A stretch of DNA of 64,000 nucleotides from Polytrichum commune (Eukaryota; Streptophyta; Polytrichopsida; Polytrichales; Polytrichaceae). The position numbers and the translations under genes were made by a program. Position 1 is the first letter of the stretch, and each line of letters opens with the position of its first letter. Of the stretch, positions 1-10,201 are shown piece after piece. Under the pieces are notes generated by a model. That model was not told where the DNA came from. It ran no database searches and worked only from the letters and a program-made list of their open reading frames with translations. Location: contig OX485803.1 in the NCBI GenBank assembly GCA_950295325.1, positions 38,705,554 to 38,769,553 on the forward strand. The letters run 5' to 3'.

Positions 1-615
1 TGACGCTTGGCTCACATGAGGGCACTTCTTGAAGGCGTAGAACCAGGTGTCCAGGGGGTGAGGGGCGCAAAGATTGCAACATCTATCCAACCCCACTTTA
101 CGACTTTAAGAACCATTTAGGAATCTCTTCACTAGCAACATCCAACTGCAAATTTTTTTTTTTAAAAAAAAAAAAAAAACTCTTCCAAAGGAGCCAAGGC
201 CGACAAAATTTTATTAAGAAATTGGGCTTGATCCTTGTCAAAGAGTCCCATGTCCCATTGTTGGCCAAGTCCATCTATAAGAAGGTGAGAGATTTCAGCC
301 CACTTACCAAGATCTTGTTGGGAGATATATGAGTGAATTGAGTCCCATACGCTCATAATGCCCGCCCTAGCACATTAGGGAACCAAGCTTGATTCTTCGA
401 TGAAAGGGGGGAGGGGACACTTGAGAAATTGGGTAAGAGATAGGAGATAAGATGCTTAATATCAAAAACCGGTGGTATCTACAACATGAAAGACACATAA
501 TAAGCAAGCTCATCGCGTCTTGTTTCATGTCAACAAAGAGTTAAAGCGTTGATGACACAATCTGAGTTTGAAGGTTCAAAACCAAAGTAGCCAATACAGC
601 CAACAAAATTATGGG
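1..615. other. Intergenic tract with a short coding-like ORF
   Basis: No gene is supported here. A T-run followed by an A-run lies at about 153-179. On the minus strand, 356 down to 162 reads open for 64 codons and looks more protein-like than most frames in the window (it begins MSVWDSIHSYISQQDLGKW). It runs into the homopolymer at its 3' end. I do not recognise it; it may be a fragment of a transposon or gene, or chance. Confidence 0.3.
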
Positions 616-687
616 CGCCGCTGCCGGGGATCGAACCCGGGTCACCCGCGTGACAGGCGGGAATACTTACCACTATACTACAACGAC
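616..687 (-). tRNA. tRNA-Asp (anticodon GTC)
   Basis: A 72-nt nuclear-type tRNA on the minus strand that decodes GAC and GAU as aspartate in cytosolic translation. The acceptor stem is GTCGTTG (5') against CAGCGGC (3') with a G discriminator. The A box reads TAGTATAGTGG and the B box GGGTTCGATCC. The anticodon loop CCTGTCACG places anticodon GTC at 654-652, and all four stems pair. There is no intron, and CCA is not encoded, as expected for a eukaryotic gene. A short T-run at 608-605 just downstream is a plausible RNA polymerase III terminator. The sequence closely matches the plant nuclear tRNA-Asp consensus as I remember it; the acceptor stem has a T-G pair where a T-A pair is usual. Confidence 0.95.
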
Positions 688-2818
688 ACGTGGCTGAATC
701 TGGTTGGCAGTCAAGCTCCCAGGACGCAGTCAGATTGCTTTGATGACAGCTCCGTAGTCTAAACATTTTATATTCTCTTGGATAGTAGCCTCTCCAGTAA
801 CTACAAGTTGATTTTAATAAATCTTCTCCATTCTATCAGAAAGAACCAAGTCGTCTTGTTGGATAGCCCATTACTCGGCTCTAATTTTGCAAACAAAACC
901 ACGCTCCATGCCTTACTTACACAAAGGCTACCTTAATCACTACATTCGTTAAATTTGGGACTTTTTCGGCATTTTGAGACAGTTACAAATATAAGAACAT
1001 GGATAAAATCACACAGATGTTGGAGCATGGTGTAAGATGCAAATATTTTGAAGCGGGTGTTCATATCAAGAACCCAATTAAGAACTCACATCAAGATGGT
1101 TTAGGTAGGACGACCCAAACATTAGACCATGTTGTTGTGGTCCATATATTAATTTGAGACAAGAGAAAGTCTCAAATTAACGAATATAGTGATCTTAGAG
1201 TCCGATGAAATCTCAAGCCTTGCAATCTCTCTTGTTCACAAGAAATATGTGTCTGCCTCCATAAGAGAAATATGCCAGAGAAAAAATAAAAATAAAATAA
1301 AAATAAATAAAAATATCCCAGTGCAATGTGTGTCTGCTAGACAAACACACATGTCTTCATCAAAACTAGAATGGTATGTAGGTGATTGCATAGTATCAAT
1401 ACTTATCTCAATATTGGTATCAATGCACCTACCCAACTAGTATCAATATAGTAATATCACACATATATTGATACTTTGGTGGGTATTGAAAAATGAGTGT
1501 CTCTGTAATCCTGAGTAATTATTGAGTCAATATGTCAATACCATTTTAGTAGCATATCAATATCATGAGGATATTACTTAGTTATGGAGGTCCTTGGATG
1601 GTATAATGGTCCAAATCCAAATCAAAATTGCCCTCAAATACCCATACCCTATTGTTGTCAAAATTTTGAAAAGTGTTCATCATATATACCCGAGTGGTAT
1701 GAAGAGAATGTGATACTAGTTCAACATTGGTCTCCACAAATACGTTTGAAAACAATCAAAGTTCTCTGTGATATATATCAGAATATGAAGGACTAGATAG
1801 TATAATCCTTACCAAATGGTTTACCATGTGGGAGTTCCCAAATCGCATGTTGGATTTCATGTGTGGAGTGATGCCCATGGTGGGGAAATCATTTTGATAT
1901 TCCATGACTCGATGGGGGATGCTTGACAACGACTTCCATTGAGTTTTCCCCATGCATATTGTTTTAGTTGGTGCGGTATGAAGTTCCTTGTAGAAATATC
2001 TCGTCATGTGTTGAAGTAGATGTTGGTCCCAAATCATCTATAAGGGCTCTTTGGAGTTCCGCAATTTATGAATGTCCGAAGATTTGTACGCACCTTTAAC
2101 ATTCAAAGAATTCCACAGAGCAACGGTTGGCCACTTGGGACCGATTCCAAACTTTCCTAAGGGATTTCACATCAAAGTTAGCTTGTTCCACCTCATGGAG
2201 TTTTTGTTGTGATGTAATGAAGTGGGGCTATTGTACTGCAACAACCACAGCCAATCACATTACTCTAGGTGTCTTGGATGATCCTTTTGTTCAAATCTAT
2301 ATAGAGAATCATTACTCAATGTAGGTGGTTTTCATTATTTGAAAGTTACACTATCTATAGTTAGCTAACCATCTAATACGCAGTTTGGAAAGAGTGAATG
2401 GTAAGAATGCATAGACGTTGTCAAAGTCACCATTGTGCATGCATACAATGCCAACCCTAGTTTGTCATGGCCGCTTACCCTTTGATGTTTGGCAGCTTGT
2501 TGGAGGGGGGGGGGGGGATGTAGATATATATATATACAAATGAATGAATATGAGAATATCCTTTCCTCTTGATGGTTTTAAAATGAAGGGTCGAGTGAAT
2601 GAGCGTGGTAGCCCAAGTGACATGTCCCGAACTTTCCAGAAGGGTCACAAGGAGCTACCATTGTGGTCTCCTTTGCAAAGAACAAAATACGATATATGAT
2701 GCCAAATGATGGACAAACGTCTTCGAATTCAGAAGGCCCGTTGGGTGACACGGATCTGCACCTCCTGAGAATGCAGATGTGGACGTGGGAAGTCCTTCTT
2801 GACGAAAACGGGCAACTA
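688..2818. other. Intergenic tract, no gene seen
   Basis: AT-rich non-coding sequence. It contains a perfect short inverted repeat at 1149-1160/1169-1180, several ATCAATAT-rich stretches around 1395-1570 that form an imperfect inverted repeat (1433-1482), and a G-tract at about 2506-2517 followed by a short TA repeat. None of the short ORFs resembles a known protein. Confidence 0.6.
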
Positions 2819-3209
2819 AGGTAGGGGTGGCAATTTCCATGCGGGTCCTAAAGTCGACCCCTATGTCGGAAGCACCTATCTAGGTGCTTTTACCTGGGTC
2901 TACAAAAGCACCTATCAAGGTGCTTTTACCGTTCACAGCGCTGCCAACATTTCATTGGTTGCTAGCGGTCGGTTTTAGAAATCCACCTTGTGAATATACC
3001 ACGTACCCTATGTGCGAGTGTTGGTCACTCTACAAGGTTTCCTTTAAAAATTTGTAGGAAATCATAAACATGCTGGAAAATTTTGATTTTTCCATAGTTG
3101 CTCTTGCACCAGCTTTGCGGAGCGCTCAAAAATTTTTAAAAAAAAAAAAAAGTTTCAGCATCCCAACTAGGCACATCTGAAATTTGGACGGAAATTGCCA
3201 CCCCTACCT
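2819..3209. mobile_element. TA-flanked MITE, copy 1 (Tc1/mariner-type target)
   Basis: A 391-bp element bounded by perfect inverted repeats. It starts AGGTAGGGGTGGCAATTTCC and ends with the reverse complement, and it is flanked on both sides by TA (2817-2818 and 3210-3211). A second copy lies in the opposite orientation at 10202-10587. The interior has no coding capacity but holds two consecutive palindromes built on AAGCACCTATCTAGGTGC near 2868-2930. A TA target duplication is characteristic of Tc1/mariner-like elements (Stowaway-type MITEs). The termini are not the classic Stowaway consensus, so the superfamily is inferred from the target site only. Confidence 0.8.
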
Positions 3210-3700
3210 TAAATACGCATGGCAAAACTAACTTCGGTGAGGTGTTTCGGAACACGGAGGAAGAATACTTTACTCCTGACGGACGGCCGCCTGCCTGCCT
3301 GCTGAGGAGGTTGAGGTTGAAACCCCAGCAGCATTGAGCGGGAGAGAAGTCTCCGTCTGCACGGCCCTGTGTGTGATGTAGTACTTGGAAAGCAGGCAGC
3401 TGCTCGCTAGTCTGTGGGGGTGAGGGTGAGAAGGTAAACCCTAACGCCACGAAAGGGGTGGCAGAATGTGGGTGGGGAGGTTGATGAGAGCAGCCCGAGT
3501 ATGTACATGGAGCACTGACATGTATTATAATTGGAGTACGCTCATCTGCTCACTCTGTTGCAGGATGGACGATTCGCGTCAGCCAACATCAACACCACGA
3601 TTCAGAAGCCAAGCCAAGCCAAGCCAAGCCTGGCCTGGCCTGCCCTCGCCATTTCTGTCTCCCTATGTGTGCTGCATCGTGAATGAGTAACTTGGGTGTG
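3210..3700. other. GC-rich island, no gene assigned
   Basis: Locally GC-rich DNA in an AT-rich setting, with short direct repeats (CAAGC units at about 3609-3630, CTGGC just after). ORFs occur on both strands (minus 3450-3136, plus 3466-3690), but none resembles a known protein and the first is largely a shadow of the adjoining MITE. It could be a decayed gene 5' end or a transposon fragment. Confidence 0.3.
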
Positions 3701-4919
3701 CATGAATAAGTAAGTCCTCACAAAGGCAAGCAAAGCGTTTTGTCACGTTTTGTGACACTTTGTGCATGGGTGTCAAGTGACTTGACTTGTTTTTCGTGTC
3801 CTCCAACGTCTACCGATCGATATCGTGCGGAAAAAATTGTGCTTGGTTAGCAAACTTATGATGAAGCATTGATCAACAAAAATCGGATTTTCCTTCATTT
3901 TGTTATGATTATCAAGAGAGTGTGTGTGTGTGTGTGTTCACATGTGTCATGACAGTAATTACAACGTTGTAGATCTATAATGCTCAATTCTTTTTTGCAA
4001 CGAATGACATGTAATGTTAGGTTTACATTTAGTGTTGGTGACACTAACACGGAGAGTTTAAAATTAGTATTGAGCAAGAGAAATAGAACTGGTGACACTA
4101 AAGGCAATATTTAGTGTAGTGCCCACATAGGGCCACATATCTTACCTAGCCTGAACTGGTAGGAACTCCAGTAGACACTGAAATCCAAAATTAATGCACT
4201 CTATAATATTCCTATTGCCTAGAAAGACGCCAACACTTGATTAGTCTAGCAGGCGAGGCCGGTTGTAAGAGCCAAGGAATGGGAGTCCATCACGTACATA
4301 TATCTAAACTTTTGATTTAGCCAACAACTGTAAAATACATAAACAGTGATGTGTGCAATTAGGTTGCCCCATGCTGACATTCCACACTATTTTGAATATT
4401 TTATTATCATAGTAACAAAATGCAAGAATCCTTTTTCTACTTTAGTTGTTGTAAGGAAATACAAACAAGGTTATCATTTGTTTGTGATTTTGATTTTGAC
4501 CCAAGTTAAATTGCATGAGTAAAGAGGAAGCCTATTCGTAAAGGCAATTTAACTGCACATGTCAGTGTAGACGTTTGCGCATATAAATGGAATGCTTTTG
4601 GGTGTCAGACACTCGACCATGGCTTAAGATTCATGGCAACCTTGAAAGGGGGCCAATGAAAACTACCCCCTGGAGATCTATGGTTGACTCGTCTTAAATT
4701 GATCTAAGTAGACTAATTTGCGGTTTTTGAAGTTGGATTTCAGAGTCAACAAAGGAATTTCTAAGTTATAAGGGGTTGACGACAATGTCACTTGCAACTC
4801 TCATGGTTGTCATGAATCTTTGGCCGTTAGTCGTTCAGTTGAATGTTAAGTATGTTTGAACATCTAGAGACATATATGCTGGAGCATTTGAGCGAATTGG
4901 CTAGAAGTTCATAGGTTGT
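3701..4919. other. Intergenic tract with dispersed-repeat relics
   Basis: No gene seen. The stretch 3770-3920 is a diverged relative of sequences at about 16800-16970 and 17950-18120 (shared core around TTTGTTTTTC, then TTC[T/C]A[C/T]). The stretch around 4618-4800 is related to 63470-63610 (shared core TTAAGATTCATGGCAACC, with one C/T difference, then ACTACCCC). A short GT-type simple repeat lies at about 3918-3936. Confidence 0.5.
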
Positions 4920-5425
4920 TTATGCACACTCAGCGCAGAAAATACAACCGACTTGCGCATGCTCATAGTTTTTATCGCACAGTGCAAGAAACACTAAGAA
5001 TTGCATTTGGGACAGCGTCCTTCTCTTGAATTCTATGACGTAAACATGTGCAACGGACCACCCAAACCATGCCACTTCATCAAATGTCTCATTGTGAAAG
5101 CACGTCAATTTAATTCAAACATGTAGCCCGCAATTTGATCGATTAGCAGCAGTTTGCATGGAACGAGAGCCTCTTGAATGTCACGCCATTTCGGATTGGC
5201 CGTCATAGTTCCAAAAGTATCAGAGATGTTGATGGAACCTGGTGATAACCATGGAGTCTTGGAACAATCCAAACATGTTACTGGAGTTGCTGTGTGTGAA
5301 GAAGGTTCTACCAACATCCTGAATAGCTTCCCATGCCGATAACAATTTGCGAACTTTGGATTGCGCACAAAGGAAGCATTAATTGATACACTCTTCAAGC
5401 CAGAAAAATGCTCCACAATGCTCAA
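4920..5425 (-). pseudogene. Helitron Rep-domain pseudogene (decayed)
   Basis: Two minus-strand reading frames, 5425-5105 and 5108-4920, together resemble the rolling-circle Rep region of plant Helitron transposases. The first contains the diagnostic block MTANPKWRDIQEAL followed by a run ending MFELN. After a frame change, the second contains SVAHVYVIEF, KRRTLSQMQFLVFL and CAE. In functional family members the second block carries the HUH metal-binding histidines (pattern LPHxHxLVFL). Here both histidine positions are glutamine (SQMQ). The reading frame is broken by a stop and a frameshift near 5105, and the segment before the MTANPKW block looks interrupted by unrelated sequence. No helicase domain or Helitron ends were found, so this is a fragment. 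The family match is from memory. Confidence 0.7.
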
Positions 5426-5594
5426 AACTTACATCCATTCAGCCTAAGCAGTGCAAAACAACGTCCACATATTGTAGATCAACTAGACACCTCTTAAGGT
5501 TCGCCACCCATTTTCAGAATGGCACGCGCGCCCCCCAGCCAAACGCAACCTATGAATTTCTCATCCTCAACGGCTCATTCAGCGCTGGCTTCAG

Positions 5595-5895
5595 CCAATC
5601 GTCGTTGCCAAACCTTTGCATCTCCGCAGCGTGTTTCAGCGCAATGGCTCGCAAGACCTTGTTCCCGAAGTCCAGCATTCTTTGCGGCACATGCAACTCG
5701 ATCCACTGCGAGACGACATTCCCGAAGTACCACATCCTCAGCAGCATATTTTGCGCGATTCTCGGCAAATGGTGATCTCGAATTTCCACATTTCAGCGAC
5801 TCATTTTGCGCATTGGCCAGCTAGCTGATGTTTGCAAACTCCGACATCTTCACGATGATCGGCAAGATGAAACTCGTGAATTTCAACATTGGTAG
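5595..5895. repeat. Degenerate tandem repeat, period about 57 bp
   Basis: Consecutive units start at about 5607, 5660, 5720, 5781, 5831 and 5880, each opening with a TTCCCGAAG-like or TTTGCAAAC-like block. The period is about 19 codons and the local GC content is higher than in the surroundings. On the minus strand the frame 5789-5550 shows a recurring M-x-x-F-G-N motif every 19-20 residues. This suggests a decayed helical-repeat protein, but I cannot name a family. A GCGCGCCCCC block also recurs at about 5526 and 5908. It lies just upstream, in minus-strand terms, of the Helitron Rep relic. Confidence 0.45.
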
Positions 5896-5899
5896 CGGT

Positions 5900-7215
5900 A
5901 CATGCAGCGCGCCCCCTAGTAAAGCGATTCACAAATGTCGACCTCTTCAGCGGCACCTGCAGCACATTATATTGTTCAGCCTACCGTTGATTTTGTTTGC
6001 CCACATCATTTGCAATATGTGTTGCACGCCGTAAAGCCAAACGGCCTCCCAGCCATCATCGAATTCCCTGCAAAGTGGACGTTCTCGACGATTACGATGC
6101 ACTCGATAATCTTCACATATCTCCAACATCTCTTGTTCAGATTCTTCTGTCCGTCTATATTATAAAAACATCTGCTACCCAACAACCACAAAAATAAGCA
6201 TCTATGGTCACACAATCTACACACTCTTGCAAGTTGCAGTTATTCAAAACAAAAAGAAACTACTCACATGGAATCAAACCCCCAAGCGACTTTTCATTTA
6301 GAATAGTTGAACATTAAACAATCGCATGTGGGAAGGCAATGTATCATTGGGGGTGAAGGCCATGGATTCGTGGCACTCAAGTATTTTCATAGCTAAAGTG
6401 CTCTTCATACCCCTTCATCTCATCAAAGACAATTCCAATTTTATTACAAGCAACTTAAGCAATGAGATGGTCCCATGTTTCTTGCAAAATAATAATGCAT
6501 GTATGTTGAAAAATTCTAGTAAAATCTAAGCTAGCACACTAGGTTGTTGACTTTATAGTTCTGCTAACTCTTCATCCTTACCCTTTCATATTGACTACTT
6601 CTAGAGCTTTCCTTGGCTTCTCATCCTCTTTGTAATTGTCATGCCCAAGCTTTGCTCCAATTCTTCATTGTTTTTTTCCTTTCTTATGAGACCTTTCTTC
6701 TTCTTCTTCTTCTTCTTTGTTTCTCATTTTCAAGATCTACAGAGAAATTTGTTACTTTGAGATTATGTTCTCTTCTTTGCAAAAAAAAAATGCCAAATTA
6801 GATACCTACTTGTAATGGGGCTCATGCACCTCTTTGAGCTTACAACGCCCCCCCCCCCCCCCCAAACACACACACACACCCACCATAGTCTGCCACACAA
6901 CACATGAGAGAGAGGAGATCAAAATGACCCCTCCCCCCAACCCAACAAGGGTCAAGGGAATGTTTTTTCGTATTTCCCTAAGGGCTACCTTGAATGGATG
7001 AAATATGGATTTTTATAAATGAAATATGCCTCACTTGTTGGAATAGAGATTACTCTCATGAGATAAAGTTTATTTATATAAGGCAAAGATTGTAAGGTCT
7101 TCCTAAGGTCTAGACAATAATTTGGCCTTTGTTGGAAATCTTATAAAATATTATCTCAACCAACTTTGATTTTTCTCTCGAGATATTTGTACACGTGTGC
7201 CCCCCCCCCTCTCCC
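5900..7215. other. Intergenic tract, no gene seen
   Basis: Non-coding sequence containing CTT simple repeats (about 6694-6715), a C16 tract (6848-6863) followed by CA repeats, and a second C-run near 7200. A 33-bp stretch at 6358-6390 matches the terminal repeat of the 246-bp element at 57858-58103 and is listed separately. Confidence 0.5.
6358..6390 (+). repeat. Solo terminal-repeat relic of the 246-bp TIR element
   Basis: This stretch shares most positions with the left end of the element at 57858, including an uninterrupted GGATTCGTGGCACTCAAGTA. The sequence diverges after about 33 bp and no matching opposite end was found nearby. It is either a truncated copy or the end of a different member of the same family. 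Confidence 0.55.
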
Positions 7216-7639
7216 CGCTGTGGATGCACCTTTCACAAAAACCAAGAATCAAGTGTGTTCGCAAGATACTCTAAAAAAAACCCCTCGATACAAGTTTTTT
7301 TTAATTTAACAATACACGTACAATTTCAAAGATAAAAATACAAGTGACATTGTGTATACAAAAAAAGGTCACATTTATATATGGCCATTATGTAAATATA
7401 CTTGTGAATAACAATCAACCACTATCATTTGTATAATGCAAAACCCTAGCATTCATCAATAAAGTCATTGAAGACTTTTTCATCCCCCCCCCCCATGACA
7501 CTCATAAGCATCTAAGTTTGCACTATATGTCTTAGCAGATAAGGCAATTATTGTTTCCGAGTCTACCGTCAAATGATTAGTATGATCATACGTCCGCTTA
7601 TTTCTTGGTTCCCTTTGATACCAACATATGCCAATCTGC

Positions 7640-8353
7640 CTCGGGGGGTGCACTGTGCTAAACATGTACGAGTATACGTGAGTGCACAGGAGGGGTATTG
7701 ATTTGGACCTTGCCGTATTACGTATACATATGGTATACATGTTATAATTTATAGTTACGTACATATATGGAAGGCCTTTAAAAAATATACAATAATTGTA
7801 CTTGTATGGTACTGTTACTATACTACATATCATAAGTTTTCATATTGGATGCGGAGGAAGTTTTGTAATCGTTGGGTGGAGTATAGGGATCCAATTGACT
7901 TGATGGACCGTCCATCAAACGTGGAGATTGGTTTATGTTGGTATCAAAAAGGGGCTAACAACAAGTGGACATGTGATCTTATTGATCATTTGATGGTAGA
8001 CTTAGAGACAATAATTGCATTGGCTACAATGACATATATTGGTGAATCAAATGTTTATGAGTTACATCCAGGACATGAAAAAGTTTTCAACGACTTTGCT
8101 GATGAAAGCTAGGATATTTTGTTATACATATTATAGGGGTTGATTATTGTTCAAAAGTATATTTGTATACTTATGTTAATGACTATATATGAATGGATGT
8201 TTTTTTGTGTATACATATTGTCACTTGTATATTTATTGTTGCAATTGTGTGTGTATTACTTCATTTCACAAAAAATAACTTGTATATAGGGGGTTTTTTA
8301 GAGTATGCAGTGAACGCACGTGATTCTAGGTTTTAATGAAAGATGCACCCGAG
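7640..8353 (+). mobile_element. hAT-like element, short form, nested inside another copy
   Basis: A 714-bp element with ends CTCGGGGGGTGCAC and GATGCACCCGAG. It is flanked by 8-bp duplications CAATCTGC (7632-7639) and CAATTTGC (8354-8361) that differ by one transition. Eight-base duplications are typical of the hAT superfamily. The target is the interior of an older, oppositely oriented copy, so the order of insertion is certain. It carries an intact 87-codon ORF. The element is too short to encode a transposase and must be non-autonomous. Confidence 0.88.
7849..8112 (+). CDS. 87-codon ORF of the hAT-like short element
   Basis: Open frame inside the nested element, starting ATGCGGAGGAAG and ending TAG. 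The product (RWVEYRDPIDLMDRPSN near the start, GLCWYQKG in the middle, ending FNDFADES) is not a family I recognise. The same ORF occurs at 57690-57427 and, with an altered start, at 12664-12404. Longer copies show that it is the C-terminal part of a larger protein preceded by WFVGRVYKM, so the short elements keep only a fragment. The differences between this copy and the one at 57690-57427 are almost all amino-acid-changing. That argues against a conserved protein function, so translation is doubtful. Confidence 0.4.
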   Translation: MRRKFCNRWVEYRDPIDLMDRPSNVEIGLCWYQKGANNKWTCDLIDHLMVDLETIIALATMTYIGESNVYELHPGHEKVFNDFADES

Positions 8354-8954
8354 CAATTTGCATGTTTGATGGGTGGTCCACCAAGTCAATTGGACCCCTA
8401 CACTACACCCAACAAATACCAAAATTTCCATACGCAACCTATAAACCCTCCCAACAAACCAAATCTTAATTGGAGCTCACTTTCTTGCTCTACCTCATCT
8501 CCCTTTAAATTTGAGATTCACGTGTATTTAAAAAAATCACATCACATTTATAACAAAATTTAATATAGTATCATGGTTTGTAGTGGTAAGGAGTTTTTTT
8601 TCATATGTAAATTGGCAGCCTTAATCTAGGTCAATCAATCTTAAATAAAGTTGGATTTCCTTTCAATTGACTAACAAATGTACTTTTGATAATCAGGTAC
8701 CCCTACCTCTACATAAGCCACGATAAACTTCACATTATAAAAAATTAATTAAAAAAACTTATGTTTTAAATTCTAGTGGCACTACCATACAAGTACAAAT
8801 GTTGTACATGTTTTAAAGGTCTTCCATACATGTACATAGCTACAAGTTTTAATTTGGGTAGCATATGTATACATAGTACAACAAAGTTCAAATTAAAAAC
8901 CCTTTTGTGCACTCACATATAGTCATATGTGTTTAGGATAATTCACCCCCCAAG

Positions 8955-9945
8955 CATTTAGGTTCTAGGTTTTTCAAACTGCAGGCTCTTGGAGTTATAC
9001 TCTTCAGACTTATGGGTTATCAAGAAGTTCAAGAAAAGAGGACCACCTAAAAGTACAAGATTTCTAAGACTTGGTATATTGGAAGGGTTTATAGAATGAG
9101 TAATTTTTTTGGTAATAACTATGTAGAATATAGGGAACCTATTGACATAGTGGCCCATTCTATGCATATGGAAAGAGGATTATGTTGATATCAAAAGCCA
9201 AATGGGTTGCAATGGACTTATAATTTAATTAATCAAATGATGGTGTCTTTAGATATTGATATCGCCTTAGCTTCAATGATGTTTGTTTTAAGGTTAGAAT
9301 ATTATAAGTTACTCCCCTAAGGGTTGGACTCTTTATATCACACACAAATTAACATGAGTGTAGGAAGGGGTAATATTTGAAGCATTAGTGTACATAGTCT
9401 ATATAAGGGAGAGGTGTTATTTTTCCTTGGTGTGTACATTTAAAAAGGCTATTAAGAATCTCAAACTAAAGGTGGATGTACAAAGGGGCCCCTAAGGTTC
9501 AAAGGAGAATTGACAATATATGTGCTAGTTTCATCCAATTTACCTTAGTTCATCCAAATGAAGTGTGTTTTAAGGTCATATCAATATGAGTTGTATTCTA
9601 TGGATGAAATAAATGTTCACTGACTTTCTCGGTGGAAAGTAAAAGTGGATTATATATGTAGTAAAGGCCCATTTATTTCATGATTGTGTATGTAGTGTAT
9701 TCATTTTCTAGCCTACTCTTAGTATAATACTCTTTTTCTCTATAAATATTATGTATACAAGGGTCACCCACACACGTCATTTAGGTTCCAATGAAGAGTC
9801 CAACCCCCAGGATTACTCCTATGAATCATGGATTCTATGAATGAAAAATTGTTCGATGACTTCTCATTGGAAATTGAGATTGAATTGTACATGTAATAAA
9901 GGCCTATTTCCTACATGATTTATTATTTGTTGTAGCCCATGCAAA
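8955..9945 (+). pseudogene. Ancient copy of the hAT-like element's protein
   Basis: Translation from 9091 gives a diverged homologue of the 87-codon ORF: NNYVEYREPIDIV, then ERGLC, a stop where the family has W (TGA for TGG), then YQKPNG and WTYNLINQMM. The upstream sequence (about 9030-9090) reads KKRGPPKS, then WYIGRVYRM, which parallels KKHGRPKK and WFVGRVYKM in the long copy. Two further degenerate C-terminal tails occur at about 9595-9700 and 9825-9940. The element ends are no longer recognisable. Divergence is much greater than among the short copies, so this family has been active over a long period. Confidence 0.65.
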
Positions 9946-10201
9946 GTTTTCTAACTAAAAGTTGTCCACATTGGCCCCCAACTACCTACCCACCTTTCTA
10001 CCTCAACCACCAAACTAAAAGGCTTGAGTGTCTTGAGTGATATTATAGTGCACCTGATCTTAAGGAATTTGGCATATGCATGTGTTGTTATGTATGTAGG
10101 ATCTCTATACAATACATGGTTATGCCCACTTTGAATAAAAACATGTAGCTTGAATGTCTTGCTTACCGCAAGTGCATGAGGGTGTGTTGAAGATGCCATT
10201 A

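Larger units (their letters stand above)
7216..8954 (-). mobile_element. hAT-like element, long form, split by a nested copy
   Basis: This is the outer element of a nested pair. Its left end (around 7221, GGATGCACCTTTCA) and right end (CACCCCCCAAG, ending near 8954) match the family termini. Between them it is co-linear with the long copy at 14247-15517, except that a second family member (7640-8353) sits inside it with an 8-bp target duplication. On the minus strand it carries a broken version of the family protein: the CWYQ segment lies left of the insertion (about 7633-7450) and the upstream coding part lies right of it (about 8361-8720). Its own target duplication is no longer clear. Confidence 0.8.

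Noticed and set aside
5550-5789. FAST-kinase-like or OPR-type RNA-binding repeats
   Set aside because: The recurring M-x-x-FGN is suggestive, but the period (19-20 residues) is about half of the expected repeat length and the frame breaks often. Kept only as an unassigned tandem repeat.
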